Positions 1-7,067 of a stretch of 10,558 nt of DNA are shown here, piece by piece. The notes beneath the pieces are model-generated. The model saw nothing but the letters and a program-made list of their open reading frames with translations. It was not told the origin of the DNA and made no database searches. How positions within the stretch are numbered: the stretch's first letter is position 1; each line of letters opens with the position of its first letter. Source of the DNA: Agrobacterium fabrum (lineage in GTDB: Bacteria; Pseudomonadota; Alphaproteobacteria; Rhizobiales; Rhizobiaceae). A program made the translations under genes and the position numbers. The DNA lies in contig QFOL01000143.1 of the NCBI GenBank assembly GCA_003241215.1, forward strand, positions 1-10,558, read 5' to 3'.

Positions 1-1
1 T

Positions 2-520
2 GTGACCGATGATGCGGCGTTGCCGTCGTTTGAAGACGGCGGCGACCTCGACCAGGCTATCGGCGATCTGCGTGGCGTCCTCAAGACGGATGCGGAAGGT
101 TCGCTGTCCGATTTTGGCGACTTCGGCGATTTCGGAAGCACGGACGAGACTTCGACGGACAACGACCTTTCCGCCTTCGCTGGCGGAACGACCGATTTTG
201 CAATGGACGATTTTGCCGCCGCCCCGCAGGCTGTGGGCGTTAAAGCGCCGCTTGGCAGCGGACTGTCCGAGAACATGGAAATGATCATGGACATCCCGAT
301 CGATGTCCAGATCGTGCTCGGCACCAGCCGGATGCTCGTTTCGGGGCTGATGAGCCTCGAAGAGGGCGCAACGATCGCGCTTGATCGCAAGATCGGCGAG
401 CCGGTCGAGATCATGGTGAATGGCCGCCGTATTGCGCGCGGTGAAATAACGGTTCTGGAAGACGACGATACACGCTTCGGCGTAAAATTGATTGAAGTAC
501 TGAGTACGCGAAAAGCCTGA
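2..520 (+). CDS. fliN: Flagellar motor switch protein FliN (5' end possibly incomplete)
   Basis: FliN forms the lower part of the cytoplasmic C-ring of the flagellar motor with FliM and FliG; it takes part in switching and docks the FliH/FliI export ATPase. The C-terminal part, about residues 93-168, is a SpoA/FliN surface-presentation domain: it opens with [16 protein letters not shown], has the [18 protein letters not shown] core and ends with [10 protein letters not shown]. The N-terminal 80 residues are acidic and low in complexity, with a DFGDFGDFG run at residues 37-45, a long extension usual in alphaproteobacterial FliN. The reading frame is open to the window edge and the only visible start is GTG at position 2, with no room to see a ribosome binding site, so the true start may lie upstream. 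fliG follows after 27 bp, consistent with one operon. The family call is secure; the start is not. Confidence 0.93.
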   Translation: MTDDAALPSFEDGGDLDQAIGDLRGVLKTDAEGSLSDFGDFGDFGSTDETSTDNDLSAFAGGTTDFAMDDFAAAPQAVGVKAPLGSGLSENMEMIMDIPIDVQIVLGTSRMLVSGLMSLEEGATIALDRKIGEPVEIMVNGRRIARGEITVLEDDDTRFGVKLIEVLSTRKA

Positions 521-533
521 TCCCTGTGGGGAC

Positions 534-540
534 GGAGAGG
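534..540 (+). promoter_or_regulatory. Ribosome binding site of fliG
   Basis: GGAGAGG lies 7 bp before the ATG at 548. A second ATG follows directly at 551; the spacing favours 548, although either could be used. Confidence 0.6.
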
Positions 541-547
541 AAAGACC

Positions 548-1548
548 ATGATGGACTTCGAGGATTTCGGTAACCCCCTGGCAGGGAAACCGTTGTCTCA
601 GGCCGACAAGGCGGCCGCGGTGCTGCTTGCCATGGGCAAGGGCGTCGCCGGCAAGCTGCTCAAATTTTTCACGCAGCACGAATTGCAGATGATCATTTCC
701 TCGGCCCAGACCCTGCGTGTCATTCCCCCGGATGAACTCGCGCAGATCGTGGCGGAGTTTGAAGACCTGTTCACTGAAGGAACGGGTCTGATGGACAACG
801 CCAAGGCAATCGAAAGCATTCTCGAAGAGGGCCTGACCCCTGAAGAGGTGGACAGCCTTCTCGGCCGCCGCGCGGCCTTCCAGGCCTATGAAGCATCGAT
901 CTGGGACCGCCTGCAGGAAGCCGAGCCGGAATTCGTCGGCAAGTTCCTGCTGCGCGAACATCCGCAGACCATCGCCTATATCCTCTCCATGCTGCCCTCG
1001 TCCTTCGGTGCGAAGGTTCTCTGAGCCCGACGGCCGCCCAGATCATCGAGAAGCGTGTGGTCAACCTCATCAACGAAATCGAAGCCGAGCGCAATGCCGG
1101 CGGTTCCACGAAGGTTGCCGACCTGATGAACGAACTGGACAAGCCGCAGGTCGATACGTTGCTCAGCTCGCTCGAGACGCTCAGCAAGGAAGCCGCAAAC
1201 AAGGTCAAGCCGAAGATCTTCCTCTTCGACGACCTCATGTTCATGCCGCAGCGCAGCCGCATGCCGCAGCGCAGCCGCGTCCTGCTGCTCAACGATGTTT
1301 CGGCCGATGTTCTGACGATGGCGCTGCGCGGCGCCACGATGGAAATCAAGGAATGCGTGCTCTCCAGCATCAGCCCGCGCCAGCGCCGCATGATCGAATC
1401 GGACCTTGCGGTGCCGCAGGCCTCGATCAACACGCGCGAAGTGGCGATCGCACGCCGCGCGGTGGCGCAGGAGGCGATCCGGCTCGCCAATTCCGGCCAG
1501 ATCCAGCTGAAGGACGCAACGACGGACGAGCAATCGGCCGCAGCTTAA
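548..1548 (+). pseudogene. fliG: Flagellar motor switch protein FliG, frameshifted by an apparent internal deletion
   Basis: FliG couples the MS-ring (FliF) to the C-ring and carries the C-terminal torque helix that meets the MotA/MotB stator. The first open frame (548-1024, 158 codons) gives the N domain and the start of the middle domain, including the EHPQ motif at residues 137-140, and ends ...SSFGAKVL-stop. FliG homology resumes in a different frame from about 1024 (SPTAAQIIEKR...), with the rest of the middle domain and the C domain (FDDLMFMPQRSR, LRGATMEIKECVLSSISPRQRRMIESDL), to the TAA at 1546-1548. Compared from memory with E. coli FliG, the 20 residues between the ADIL and VQPAAL equivalents are absent; a 61-bp deletion fits both the gap and the frame change. 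The second part also has an 18-bp tandem duplication. As written, no full-length FliG is made, and since FliG is required for flagellar assembly the cell should be non-flagellate. An assembly or sequencing error is an equal possibility, because every neighbouring gene is intact. Confidence 0.85.
1243..1278 (+). repeat. 18-bp perfect tandem duplication inside fliG
   Basis: The unit ATGCCGCAGCGCAGCCGC occurs at 1243-1260 and again at 1261-1278, encoding MPQRSR twice in a row. It keeps the frame. As I recall the rhizobial FliG family, one copy is normal at this spot in the C-terminal domain, so this looks like a recent slippage duplication. Confidence 0.9.
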
Positions 1549-1583
1549 GCGGAAGCCGGTTGATAACCCGTCCCCGCCGCGGA

Positions 1584-1605
1584 ACCGGCCATTGCGATGG
1601 CCGGT
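1584..1605 (+). other. Perfect stem-loop between fliG and flhB
   Basis: ACCGGCCAT (1584-1592), loop TGCG, ATGGCCGGT (1597-1605) form a 9-bp perfect stem. No T-tract follows, so it is probably not a terminator by itself. It could protect the 3' end of the fliG message or stall polymerase before the terminator 25 bp further on. Confidence 0.6.
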
Positions 1606-1629
1606 CATGGACGCTAGTTTCGGGATAAC

Positions 1630-1657
1630 GGCCTGCCGGGAGCGGCGGGCCTTTTTT
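1630..1657 (+). terminator. Rho-independent terminator between fliG and flhB
   Basis: GGCCTGCCG (1630-1638), loop GGAG, CGGCGGGCC (1643-1651) form a 9-bp stem with one G-T pair, directly followed by TTTTTT (1652-1657). It ends only 16 bp before the flhB start, so it should at least lower transcription from fliG into flhB, or act as an intra-operon attenuator. Confidence 0.8.
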
Positions 1658-1673
1658 ATTTCGGGAACGTGCC

Positions 1674-2756
1674 TTGGCAGACGATCAGGACAAGGACAGT
1701 AAAACAGAAGCCCCGACGGAGAAAAAACTCCGCGATGCGGCGGAAAAGGGCAATCTTCCCTTTTCGCGCGAAGTGCCGATCTTTGCCTCGTCGCTTGCCT
1801 TTTACTGTTATCTGGTTTTCTTTCTGCCCGATGGCGCCGGTCGTCTCGGTGTCACGTTGAAGGACCTGTTCGGCCAGCCCGAACAGTGGAACCTCAGCAC
1901 CCGGCCGGATGCCCTGTCGCTGCTCTATTTTCTCGGAACGTCCATCGCTTACCTGCTCATGCCGGCGATGATCATGTTCATCGTCTTCGGGCTTGCCTCG
2001 TCGTTTTTCCAGAACCTGCCGTCGCCGGTGCTCGAGAGGGTGCGCCCGCAATGGTCACGCGTCTCGCCGGCAAAGGGCTTCTCGCGCATCTACAGCAAGC
2101 AGGGTTTCGTGGAATTCGGCAAATCCGTGTTCAAGATCATGATCGTCTCGGTCATCATGTTCTTTGCGCTTCGCGGCGACTTCTACAGCCTGATCGATCT
2201 GATGTTTTCCGATCCGCAGGTGATTTTTGTCCGGGTGGTCGAGATCGTCAAAAAAATGATGGTCGTGATCCTGCTTTCGACCGCCCTGCTTGCCGCCGTC
2301 GACCTTCTGTGGACTCGCCATCACTGGTTCACCCAGCTGAAAATGACGAAGCATGAGGTGAAGGAAGAATACAAGCAGTCGCAGGGCGACCCGGTGGTCA
2401 AATCCCGCCAGCGTTCCATCGCCCGCGACCGCGCCCGCCGCCGCATGATCAACAACGTGCCGCGTGCGACGCTGGTCATCGCCAACCCGACACACTTTGC
2501 GGTGGCGTTGCGTTACGTGCGTGAAGAAGGCGACGCACCTGTTGTCGTCGCCAAGGGCCAGGACCTTATCGCATTGAAAATCCGCGAGATTGCGGAAGAG
2601 AACAATATCCCCGTTTTTGAGGACCCTCCGCTTGCACGCTCCATGTTTGCGCAAGTCTCGGTAGATAGTGTGATTCCACCAGTCTTTTACAAGGCTGTGG
2701 CTGAGCTCGTTCATCGGGTTTACGCCATGAAGTCATCGAAAATACGGGTTCAATAA
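1674..2756 (+). CDS. flhB: Flagellar type III export gate protein FlhB
   Basis: FlhB is the inner-membrane export-gate protein that switches secretion from rod/hook substrates to filament substrates. The 360-residue length is typical. The N terminus ([18 protein letters not shown]) is the classic family start, followed by hydrophobic segments near residues 35-52, 83-108, 151-166 and 190-213. A cytoplasmic linker rich in K and R follows, and then the autocleavage motif NPTH at 271-274 ([13 protein letters not shown]), where cleavage between N and P is expected. The start is TTG at 1674 ([10 protein letters not shown]), chosen because it fits the family N terminus; only a weak GGGA lies upstream. 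A terminator sits just before the gene, so expression may need its own promoter or read-through. The next gene starts 5 bp after the stop. Confidence 0.97.
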   Translation: MADDQDKDSKTEAPTEKKLRDAAEKGNLPFSREVPIFASSLAFYCYLVFFLPDGAGRLGVTLKDLFGQPEQWNLSTRPDALSLLYFLGTSIAYLLMPAMIMFIVFGLASSFFQNLPSPVLERVRPQWSRVSPAKGFSRIYSKQGFVEFGKSVFKIMIVSVIMFFALRGDFYSLIDLMFSDPQVIFVRVVEIVKKMMVVILLSTALLAAVDLLWTRHHWFTQLKMTKHEVKEEYKQSQGDPVVKSRQRSIARDRARRRMINNVPRATLVIANPTHFAVALRYVREEGDAPVVVAKGQDLIALKIREIAEENNIPVFEDPPLARSMFAQVSVDSVIPPVFYKAVAELVHRVYAMKSSKIRVQ

Positions 2757-2761
2757 AACCA

Positions 2762-3199
2762 ATGAAAAAATCCGCCTATTCCGAACAGCGGGAAATGATC
2801 GTCGCAGAGGCGATCAACCCGATCGCCACCGAACTTCGATTGTTAGACCCGGCCGACCTGATTTCGCTGCTCAGATTCGAGTGCTATGGCAGTATCGCCG
2901 ATCTCGTTTCGTCGGCGGCGGAGCTTTATTATCATCCCGGGACGATCAATTTCGGCGCCGGCGGCGAATATAAGCTCGAATGGGAAGGCGCGCCGGAGGT
3001 CGTTCTCGATCTCGAGCTCAAGCCGAAGGGCGCCACGGTCTATGCACGATTGATTCTTGCCGACAAACATGCGGCGATTGAAATCAATCATGTCTCGTTT
3101 CAGAACCCTTCCGAAAATCCGGACGAAAATACCGAATTTCTCCGTCAGAGCCTGACGGCGGCGCGATTCGTGCCCACCCGCCAGGGCGAAACGGCCTGA
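2762..3199 (+). CDS. Uncharacterised protein encoded downstream of flhB
   Basis: I recognise no named domain. The 145-residue product is soluble, with no signal peptide or membrane segment. The first 65 residues look helical (SEQREMIVAEAINPIATELRL, then LISLLRFECYGSIADLVSSAAELYY). Residues 60-120 look like beta strands (GTINFGAGGEYKLEWEGA, VVLDLELKPKGATVYARLIL, AAIEINHVSF), and the tail is polar. It begins 5 bp after the flhB stop with no strong ribosome binding site, which suggests translational coupling to flhB and a role in flagellar export, assembly or regulation. Rhizobial flagellar clusters carry small hypothetical genes of this kind, but I cannot assign a function. Codon use matches its neighbours, so it looks like a genuine gene. 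Confidence 0.8.
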   Translation: MKKSAYSEQREMIVAEAINPIATELRLLDPADLISLLRFECYGSIADLVSSAAELYYHPGTINFGAGGEYKLEWEGAPEVVLDLELKPKGATVYARLILADKHAAIEINHVSFQNPSENPDENTEFLRQSLTAARFVPTRQGETA

Positions 3200-3230
3200 C
3201 CGGATTATCCGTCATTTCTGTCCAGCATCT

Positions 3231-3264
3231 CCGTTGCGCCCGACGAAAATCACGGGCGCAACGG
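3231..3264 (+). terminator. Stem-loop, probable terminator after the flhB unit
   Basis: CCGTTGCGCCC (3231-3241) and GGGCGCAACGG (3254-3264) are perfect 11-bp inverted repeats around a 12-nt loop, 31 bp after the upstream stop codon. Only TTCCGTTCC follows rather than a clean T-tract, so termination may be partial, or the hairpin may only stabilise the mRNA end. Confidence 0.5.
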
Positions 3265-3381
3265 TTCCGTTCCGGTGTGTCTTAACCCGAGCTTGCCTGA
3301 AGCCTGCCGGTTTATGCAAAACCCGGCCGTAAAAGCGAGGAACGCCTTGCAAATCAGTCTCGTTGTTTGTTACCTATCGCA

Positions 3382-3397
3382 TTAACGATTTGTTAAC
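3382..3397 (+). promoter_or_regulatory. CtrA-type binding site upstream of flagellin
   Basis: TTAACGATTTGTTAAC matches the alphaproteobacterial CtrA consensus TTAA-N7-TTAAC exactly. It lies 112 bp before the flagellin start codon. It also appears as two TTAACGA direct repeats 11 bp apart, about one helical turn, as expected for a response-regulator dimer. Binding is inferred from the motif alone. Confidence 0.5.
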
Positions 3398-3508
3398 GAA
3401 CGGCAGGTCGCGATGGCCGGTTCAGGTCATTGCCGATGCGCATGATGCCCCTGCTCGTTGTCGGCACCGCGCCGGATTTTTTCTGAAATTTTGAGTTGGG
3501 TGGACCCC

Positions 3509-4801
3509 ATGACCAGCATTTTGACCAATGCGGCGGCGATGGCCGCGCTGCAGACATTGCGCATGATCGACAAGAATCTGGAAACCACGCAGGCGCGTGT
3601 CTCGTCCGGTTATCGTGTCGAGACCGCGGCGGACAATGCGGCCTACTGGTCCATCTCGACAACAATGCGCTCCGACAACAATGCGCTTTCCGCCGTGCAG
3701 GATGCCCTGGGTCTGGGCGCGGCCAAGGTCGATACGGCCTATGACGCGCTTGAAAGTACGATCGAGGTCGTCAAGCAGATCAAGGCCAAGCTTGTCGCCG
3801 CCTATGGCGTCGGCGCCGACCGCGGCAAGATTCAGGATGAAATCAAGCAGCTTCAGGAGCAGCTGAAGAGCATCTCCGAATCGGCCTCGTTCTCGGGTGA
3901 AAACTGGCTGCAGGCCAGCATCAGCAATGGCGGCACGCCGCCGGTCGAAGAGCCGATCACGAAAAAGGTGGTTGCATCCTTTACCCGCACCGGCTCGGGC
4001 AATGTCGGTGTCACCACCGTTGACTACAAGCTCGACAGCAGCACGGTCCTTTTCGATCTCAGCGGCGGAAAGCTCGGCATTCTCGACAAGAACGCCGTTT
4101 TTGTCTCCAAGACCGAACATGAGGTCACCCAGACTTCGACGACCGCAGGCAAGGCGACGGAAGCGGGTTATGTCGTCGAAAAGCTTAGCGATGCACAGAT
4201 CGGCGCGCTGAATGCCACGACGACGGATACGAATGCGGATCCGAATATCTATAGCAACGGAACCGACAATTATCTGCGACTTGCCGAAAATGTCTGGGTC
4301 AAGGTGACGGGAACAGATCCGTCGAGCGGTGGAACGACGGTTTCCCCGGCCTACCGCGATACCAGCAGCAATGACTGGTTTTACGATGTCAGCGCCGGTG
4401 CGGCTTCCGCCGATCGTTCCCTCGGTTTTTCCGTGTCCACGCTCGATCTCGGCAATCTCGATATCGTCGCCGCGGCCATGGGCGGTTTTGCCGGCGGCGG
4501 CACGACCTATACCGATGCGGACGCCATCGACATGATGATGTCCTTTGTGGACGGGCAGCTCGAGGCGATGACCAGCACGGCCTCCAGCCTCGGTTCTCTG
4601 CAAAGCCGCATCAACATGCAGGAAAACTTCGTTTCCAGCCTGATGGACGTGATCGACAAGGGCATCGGCCGTCTCGTCGATGCCGATATGAACGAGGAAT
4701 CGACCAGGCTGAAAGCCTTGCAGACACAGCAGCAGCTCGGCATCCAGGCGCTCTCCATCGCCAACGCCAATGCGGAAAATATCCTCCAGCTCTTCAAGTA
4801 A
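3509..4801 (+). CDS. flaD: Flagellin (probable FlaD)
   Basis: Filament subunit exported through the flagellar type III system. The N-terminal D0/D1 region, about residues 1-135, has the rhizobial signature MTSILTNAAAMAALQTLR, VSSGYRVETAADNAAYWSIS, TTMRSDNNALSAVQDALGLG and SASFSGENWL. The C-terminal D1/D0 region, about 335-430, ends in LQTQQQLGIQALSIANANAE followed by NILQLFK. Between them lies a roughly 200-residue, Gly/Thr/Asp-rich variable domain, making this 430-residue protein longer than the usual rhizobial flagellins of about 300-320 residues. The start was set at the ATG at 3509 from the family N terminus, with GGGTGGA upstream. The gene stands alone, with intergenic gaps on both sides. 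Location beside motB and size suggest the accessory flagellin FlaD of Agrobacterium; the symbol is less certain than the family. Confidence 0.95.
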   Translation: MTSILTNAAAMAALQTLRMIDKNLETTQARVSSGYRVETAADNAAYWSISTTMRSDNNALSAVQDALGLGAAKVDTAYDALESTIEVVKQIKAKLVAAYGVGADRGKIQDEIKQLQEQLKSISESASFSGENWLQASISNGGTPPVEEPITKKVVASFTRTGSGNVGVTTVDYKLDSSTVLFDLSGGKLGILDKNAVFVSKTEHEVTQTSTTAGKATEAGYVVEKLSDAQIGALNATTTDTNADPNIYSNGTDNYLRLAENVWVKVTGTDPSSGGTTVSPAYRDTSSNDWFYDVSAGAASADRSLGFSVSTLDLGNLDIVAAAMGGFAGGGTTYTDADAIDMMMSFVDGQLEAMTSTASSLGSLQSRINMQENFVSSLMDVIDKGIGRLVDADMNEESTRLKALQTQQQLGIQALSIANANAENILQLFK

Positions 4802-4828
4802 CGGGTTTCGGCCGGCGCCCGGGGGCGG

Positions 4829-4871
4829 GGATGAATGGGCGCAGGCTTGCTGATCGAGCCCGCCTTCATCC
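4829..4871 (+). terminator. Stem-loop after flagellin, possible terminator
   Basis: GGATGAA (4829-4835) pairs perfectly with TTCATCC (4865-4871), and GGGC (4837-4840) with GCCC (4858-4861) inside it, with small bulges. It starts 28 bp after the flagellin stop. There is no T-tract, so it could be a Rho-dependent or mRNA-stabilising structure. Confidence 0.35.
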
Positions 4872-4995
4872 TCGCACAAGTTTGAACACCTAACGTCGGG
4901 TCAATATGGGCGGGATCGCATGGCGTGATCCGGCCGGGAAACGTGGAAGAGACGGGCAGGGTAGCAAGGATGACGGTGGTGCCGCCAAACGGCTT

Positions 4996-5047
4996 AGAGC
5001 ATTTCCAGGAAAAGCGGAGCCCGGTTTTCCATCCGGAAATGCGACAG
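4996..5047. repeat. Rhizobial-type palindromic intergenic repeat
   Basis: A nested inverted repeat: GCATTTCC (4999-5006) with GGAAATGC (5035-5042) outside, and GGAAAA (5008-5013) with TTTTCC (5025-5030) inside. The wording (GAGCATTTCCAGGAAAAG, then CCGGTTTTCCATCCGGAAAT) matches, from memory, a short element scattered between genes in Agrobacterium and Rhizobium genomes, similar in nature to RIME/REP elements. It lies about 65 bp before the FliH-like gene. Confidence 0.65.
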
Positions 5048-5112
5048 GACGCTCCAGTTAGCGGGCAGCGAAACATGTCCCGCCTCTTTGGCCTGTTTTG
5101 CCGGGGGCGGGC

Positions 5113-5763
5113 ATGAGCGCGTCCATTGCAAGATATCTCAAGGATTTTGGTGACACCCAGCCGGCCGGGCTCGCCTTTGGCGATCCGTTGGCGGATGCAG
5201 GTGCCGCTTCTCCTTTTGCCGACGTCGCAACCGGTTTCGATGACCTCGAAACCGTCGATGTTGAAGGTGAGAAGCAGGCGGCCTATGCCCGTGGCCGCGA
5301 AGACGCCACGCGTGAGATTACCGAGAAACTGCAGGCGGAGCGGGAAGAGCTGATCGCGGCCCATGCGGCGGAGCTGGAGAGCCTGCGTTCATCCCATCTC
5401 GAGGAAATTGCGGCTTCCCTGTCCCGGGGTCTGCGCGAGGGTATCGACGCGATCGCGGCCAATCTCAGCGAACAGACAGCCAATATTCTCGCTCCGGTCC
5501 TGACGGAGAAGCTGTCGCTCAAGGCGGTCTCGGCGCTGGCGGATGTGGTGCGTAGCGCCATGCCGGATGGCGATGGGGTCACGCTTGTCGTGAAAGGCCC
5601 GAAGGATCTGTTCGAGCGGCTGAAGACGCAGCCGGGCTTTGAAGAAGAAACGATGAAATTTACCGAGACCACCGATATCGATCTTTCCGTCGAGTTGGGT
5701 GAAAGCGTGTTCGTGACGCGCATGTCCGCCTGGGCATCCAGTCTTCGCAAGGTGATGAAATGA
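5113..5763 (+). CDS. FliH-like flagellar export protein
   Basis: Probably a divergent FliH, the regulator and stator-like partner of the FliI export ATPase that links it to FliN. In 216 residues it shows the FliH layout: a variable N terminus, an AYARGREDA segment (residues 57-65) like the G-repeat region of FliH, a charged Ala/Glu-rich coiled coil (about 65-125), and a C-terminal domain (about 125-210). That domain contains [15 protein letters not shown] and ends in [20 protein letters not shown], which resembles the FliH/YscL tail. The ATG at 5113 was chosen over an in-frame TTG at 5098 because GGGGGCGG lies just upstream and the translation begins naturally with [14 protein letters not shown]. 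It overlaps motB by 4 bp (ATGA), so it is translated with the motor genes. In annotations it may appear only as hypothetical; the FliH assignment is moderately sure. Confidence 0.65.
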   Translation: MSASIARYLKDFGDTQPAGLAFGDPLADAGAASPFADVATGFDDLETVDVEGEKQAAYARGREDATREITEKLQAEREELIAAHAAELESLRSSHLEEIAASLSRGLREGIDAIAANLSEQTANILAPVLTEKLSLKAVSALADVVRSAMPDGDGVTLVVKGPKDLFERLKTQPGFEEETMKFTETTDIDLSVELGESVFVTRMSAWASSLRKVMK

Positions 5764-7067
5764 GTGAAGGCGAAAATCACCACCACGGCAAGAACGAGAT
5801 CATCATCGTCAAGCGCCACAAGGGCGGGCACGACGGCGCGCATGGCGGCGCGTGGAAGATCGCCTATGCCGACTTCATGACGGCGATGATGGCGTTCTTC
5901 CTCGTCATGTGGCTGGTCAATGCCGCCAATGAGGAGACCAAGGCCTCGGTCGCCAGCTATTTCAACCCGATCAAGCTTTCCGATGAGAAACCCTCGTCCA
6001 AGGGGCTGGAAAAGCCAGTCGACAAGGAAGAGGGGGTCCAGAAAAAGGACCAGTCCAATATCCAGGCGGAAAAGGTCACCAAGGGGTCCGCCGCGGCGAC
6101 GGGCGAGGACCTGACCTCCCAGACCGGTGAGCAGTCGAACTTCTCCGAAGCGGATTTTTTCGAAAATCCCTATTCCGTTCTTGCGGAAATCGCCCAGCAG
6201 GTCGGGCAGCAGGCCAATGTCAGCGCCAAGGGCGAGGGCGGCGCCGCCGATTCCGGCCCGGCGACGGGTGCAAGCGGCGGTGAAGCCTATCGCGATCCGT
6301 TCGATCCCGATTTCTGGACCCAGCAGGTGAAAATCACCCGCGCCGATCAGCCGCAGAAACCGGTTGAACAGCAGCAGGTCGCCGAGAGCAAACAGGAGGA
6401 TGCGGCCGAAAACGCCCAGGCGGTCGCGCTCAAGGCGTCCGAGACACCGGCCGACAAGGCGGAAGACGGCAAACCGATGGAAGTCGCCGCCGTTGTGCCG
6501 CAGCAGCGACCGGATGCGGCCGAGCAGGCAGCGCTCGCGCAGCCAAAGCCGGATGAGCCGCGACAGGCGATCGATGCACAGCAAAAGGCCAGCGATGCCG
6601 ACTGGGAAAAGGCCGACACGCTGCGCGAGGAGATTGAGAAGCAGATATCCGGCATTACCGGCAAGCTTTCCGAAGGTCTGGTGGTGACGCCGGCCGAAGG
6701 CGGATTGCTGCTCACCATTTCCGACCAGACGGAAACGCCGATGTTCAATATCGGATCGGCCGTTCCCCGGCGTGAAATGGTTCTGGCCATGGAAAAAATC
6801 GGCAAACTGCTTCAGGAGCGCGGTGGCAGCGTGGTGATCCGCGGCCATACCGACGGGCGGCAGTTCAAGGGCGAGGCCAATGACAACTGGCGGCTCTCCA
6901 TGGACCGTGCGCACAGCGCCTATTACATGCTGGTGCGCGGCGGCCTGTCGGAAGAGCGGGTAAAGCAGGTGTCGGGATTTGCGGACCGCAGATTGCAGGT
7001 GCCGGCGGATCCTCTGGCGGACGCCAACCGTCGCATCGAAATCCTGCTTGAGGCCGATCGGGGGTGA
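5760..7067 (+). CDS. motB: Flagellar stator protein MotB
   Basis: With MotA, MotB forms the proton-driven stator, and it anchors the motor to peptidoglycan. The short cytoplasmic N terminus ([20 protein letters not shown]) leads into a single membrane helix, about residues 36-54 ([19 protein letters not shown]), with the proton-accepting aspartate at residue 38. A periplasmic region from about 60 to 310, rich in Gln, Ala and Pro and far longer than in enteric MotB, follows; in rhizobia this part is where MotC is thought to bind. The OmpA-like peptidoglycan-binding domain (about 318-432) has GHTDGR at 362-367, NWRLSMDRA at 376-384 and DANRRIEI at 421-428. The start overlaps the previous stop, with AAGGTG 5 bp upstream. 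The motC GTG overlaps its own TGA. motA is not in this window. Confidence 0.97.
   Translation: MSEGENHHHGKNEIIIVKRHKGGHDGAHGGAWKIAYADFMTAMMAFFLVMWLVNAANEETKASVASYFNPIKLSDEKPSSKGLEKPVDKEEGVQKKDQSNIQAEKVTKGSAAATGEDLTSQTGEQSNFSEADFFENPYSVLAEIAQQVGQQANVSAKGEGGAADSGPATGASGGEAYRDPFDPDFWTQQVKITRADQPQKPVEQQQVAESKQEDAAENAQAVALKASETPADKAEDGKPMEVAAVVPQQRPDAAEQAALAQPKPDEPRQAIDAQQKASDADWEKADTLREEIEKQISGITGKLSEGLVVTPAEGGLLLTISDQTETPMFNIGSAVPRREMVLAMEKIGKLLQERGGSVVIRGHTDGRQFKGEANDNWRLSMDRAHSAYYMLVRGGLSEERVKQVSGFADRRLQVPADPLADANRRIEILLEADRG

Larger units (their letters stand above)
3200..3508. other. Intergenic region upstream of the flagellin gene
   Basis: 309 bp without a supported gene. From left to right it holds the stem-loop at 3231-3264, a weaker imperfect hairpin around 3306-3326 (GCCGGTTT against AAACCCGGC), the TTAA-N7-TTAAC box at 3382-3397 and the leader of the flagellin mRNA. 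I see no convincing sigma-28 type (TAAA/GCCGATAA) or sigma-70 hexamer pair, so the start of transcription cannot be placed. An in-frame ATG at 3458 would add 17 residues to the flagellin, but these do not resemble any flagellin. Confidence 0.7.
4802..5112. other. Intergenic region between flagellin and the motB operon
   Basis: 311 bp with no supported gene. It holds a stem-loop at 4829-4871 and a palindromic repeat element at 4996-5047; the rest is GC-rich with no recognisable promoter hexamers. The promoter of the FliH-like/motB/motC/fliK unit presumably lies here, but I cannot point to it. Confidence 0.6.

Noticed and set aside
1012..1026. Programmed ribosomal frameshift in fliG instead of a lesion
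   Set aside because: There is no slippery heptamer at the break, and a plain shift would still lack about 20 residues normally present in FliG.
3458..3508. In-frame ATG extension of the flagellin (17 extra residues)
   Set aside because: Flagellins begin with the M-(T/A)-S-I-L-T-N signature, which starts at 3509; the extra residues show no relation and would disturb the D0 end.
4816..4827. GC-rich hairpin CGCCC/GGGCG right after flagellin
   Set aside because: The loop would be only 2 nt, too tight for a stable stem, and no T-tract follows.
3422..4879. A 485-codon open frame on the minus strand opposite the flagellin gene
   Set aside because: It mirrors a certain flagellin gene; the translation is rich in Arg, Gly and His with no domain, a common result of GC-rich third positions.
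5283..6914. A 543-codon open frame on the minus strand opposite the FliH-like gene and motB
   Set aside because: Both plus-strand genes are well supported by motifs; the antisense product is a Leu/Arg/Gly-rich shadow without recognisable features.
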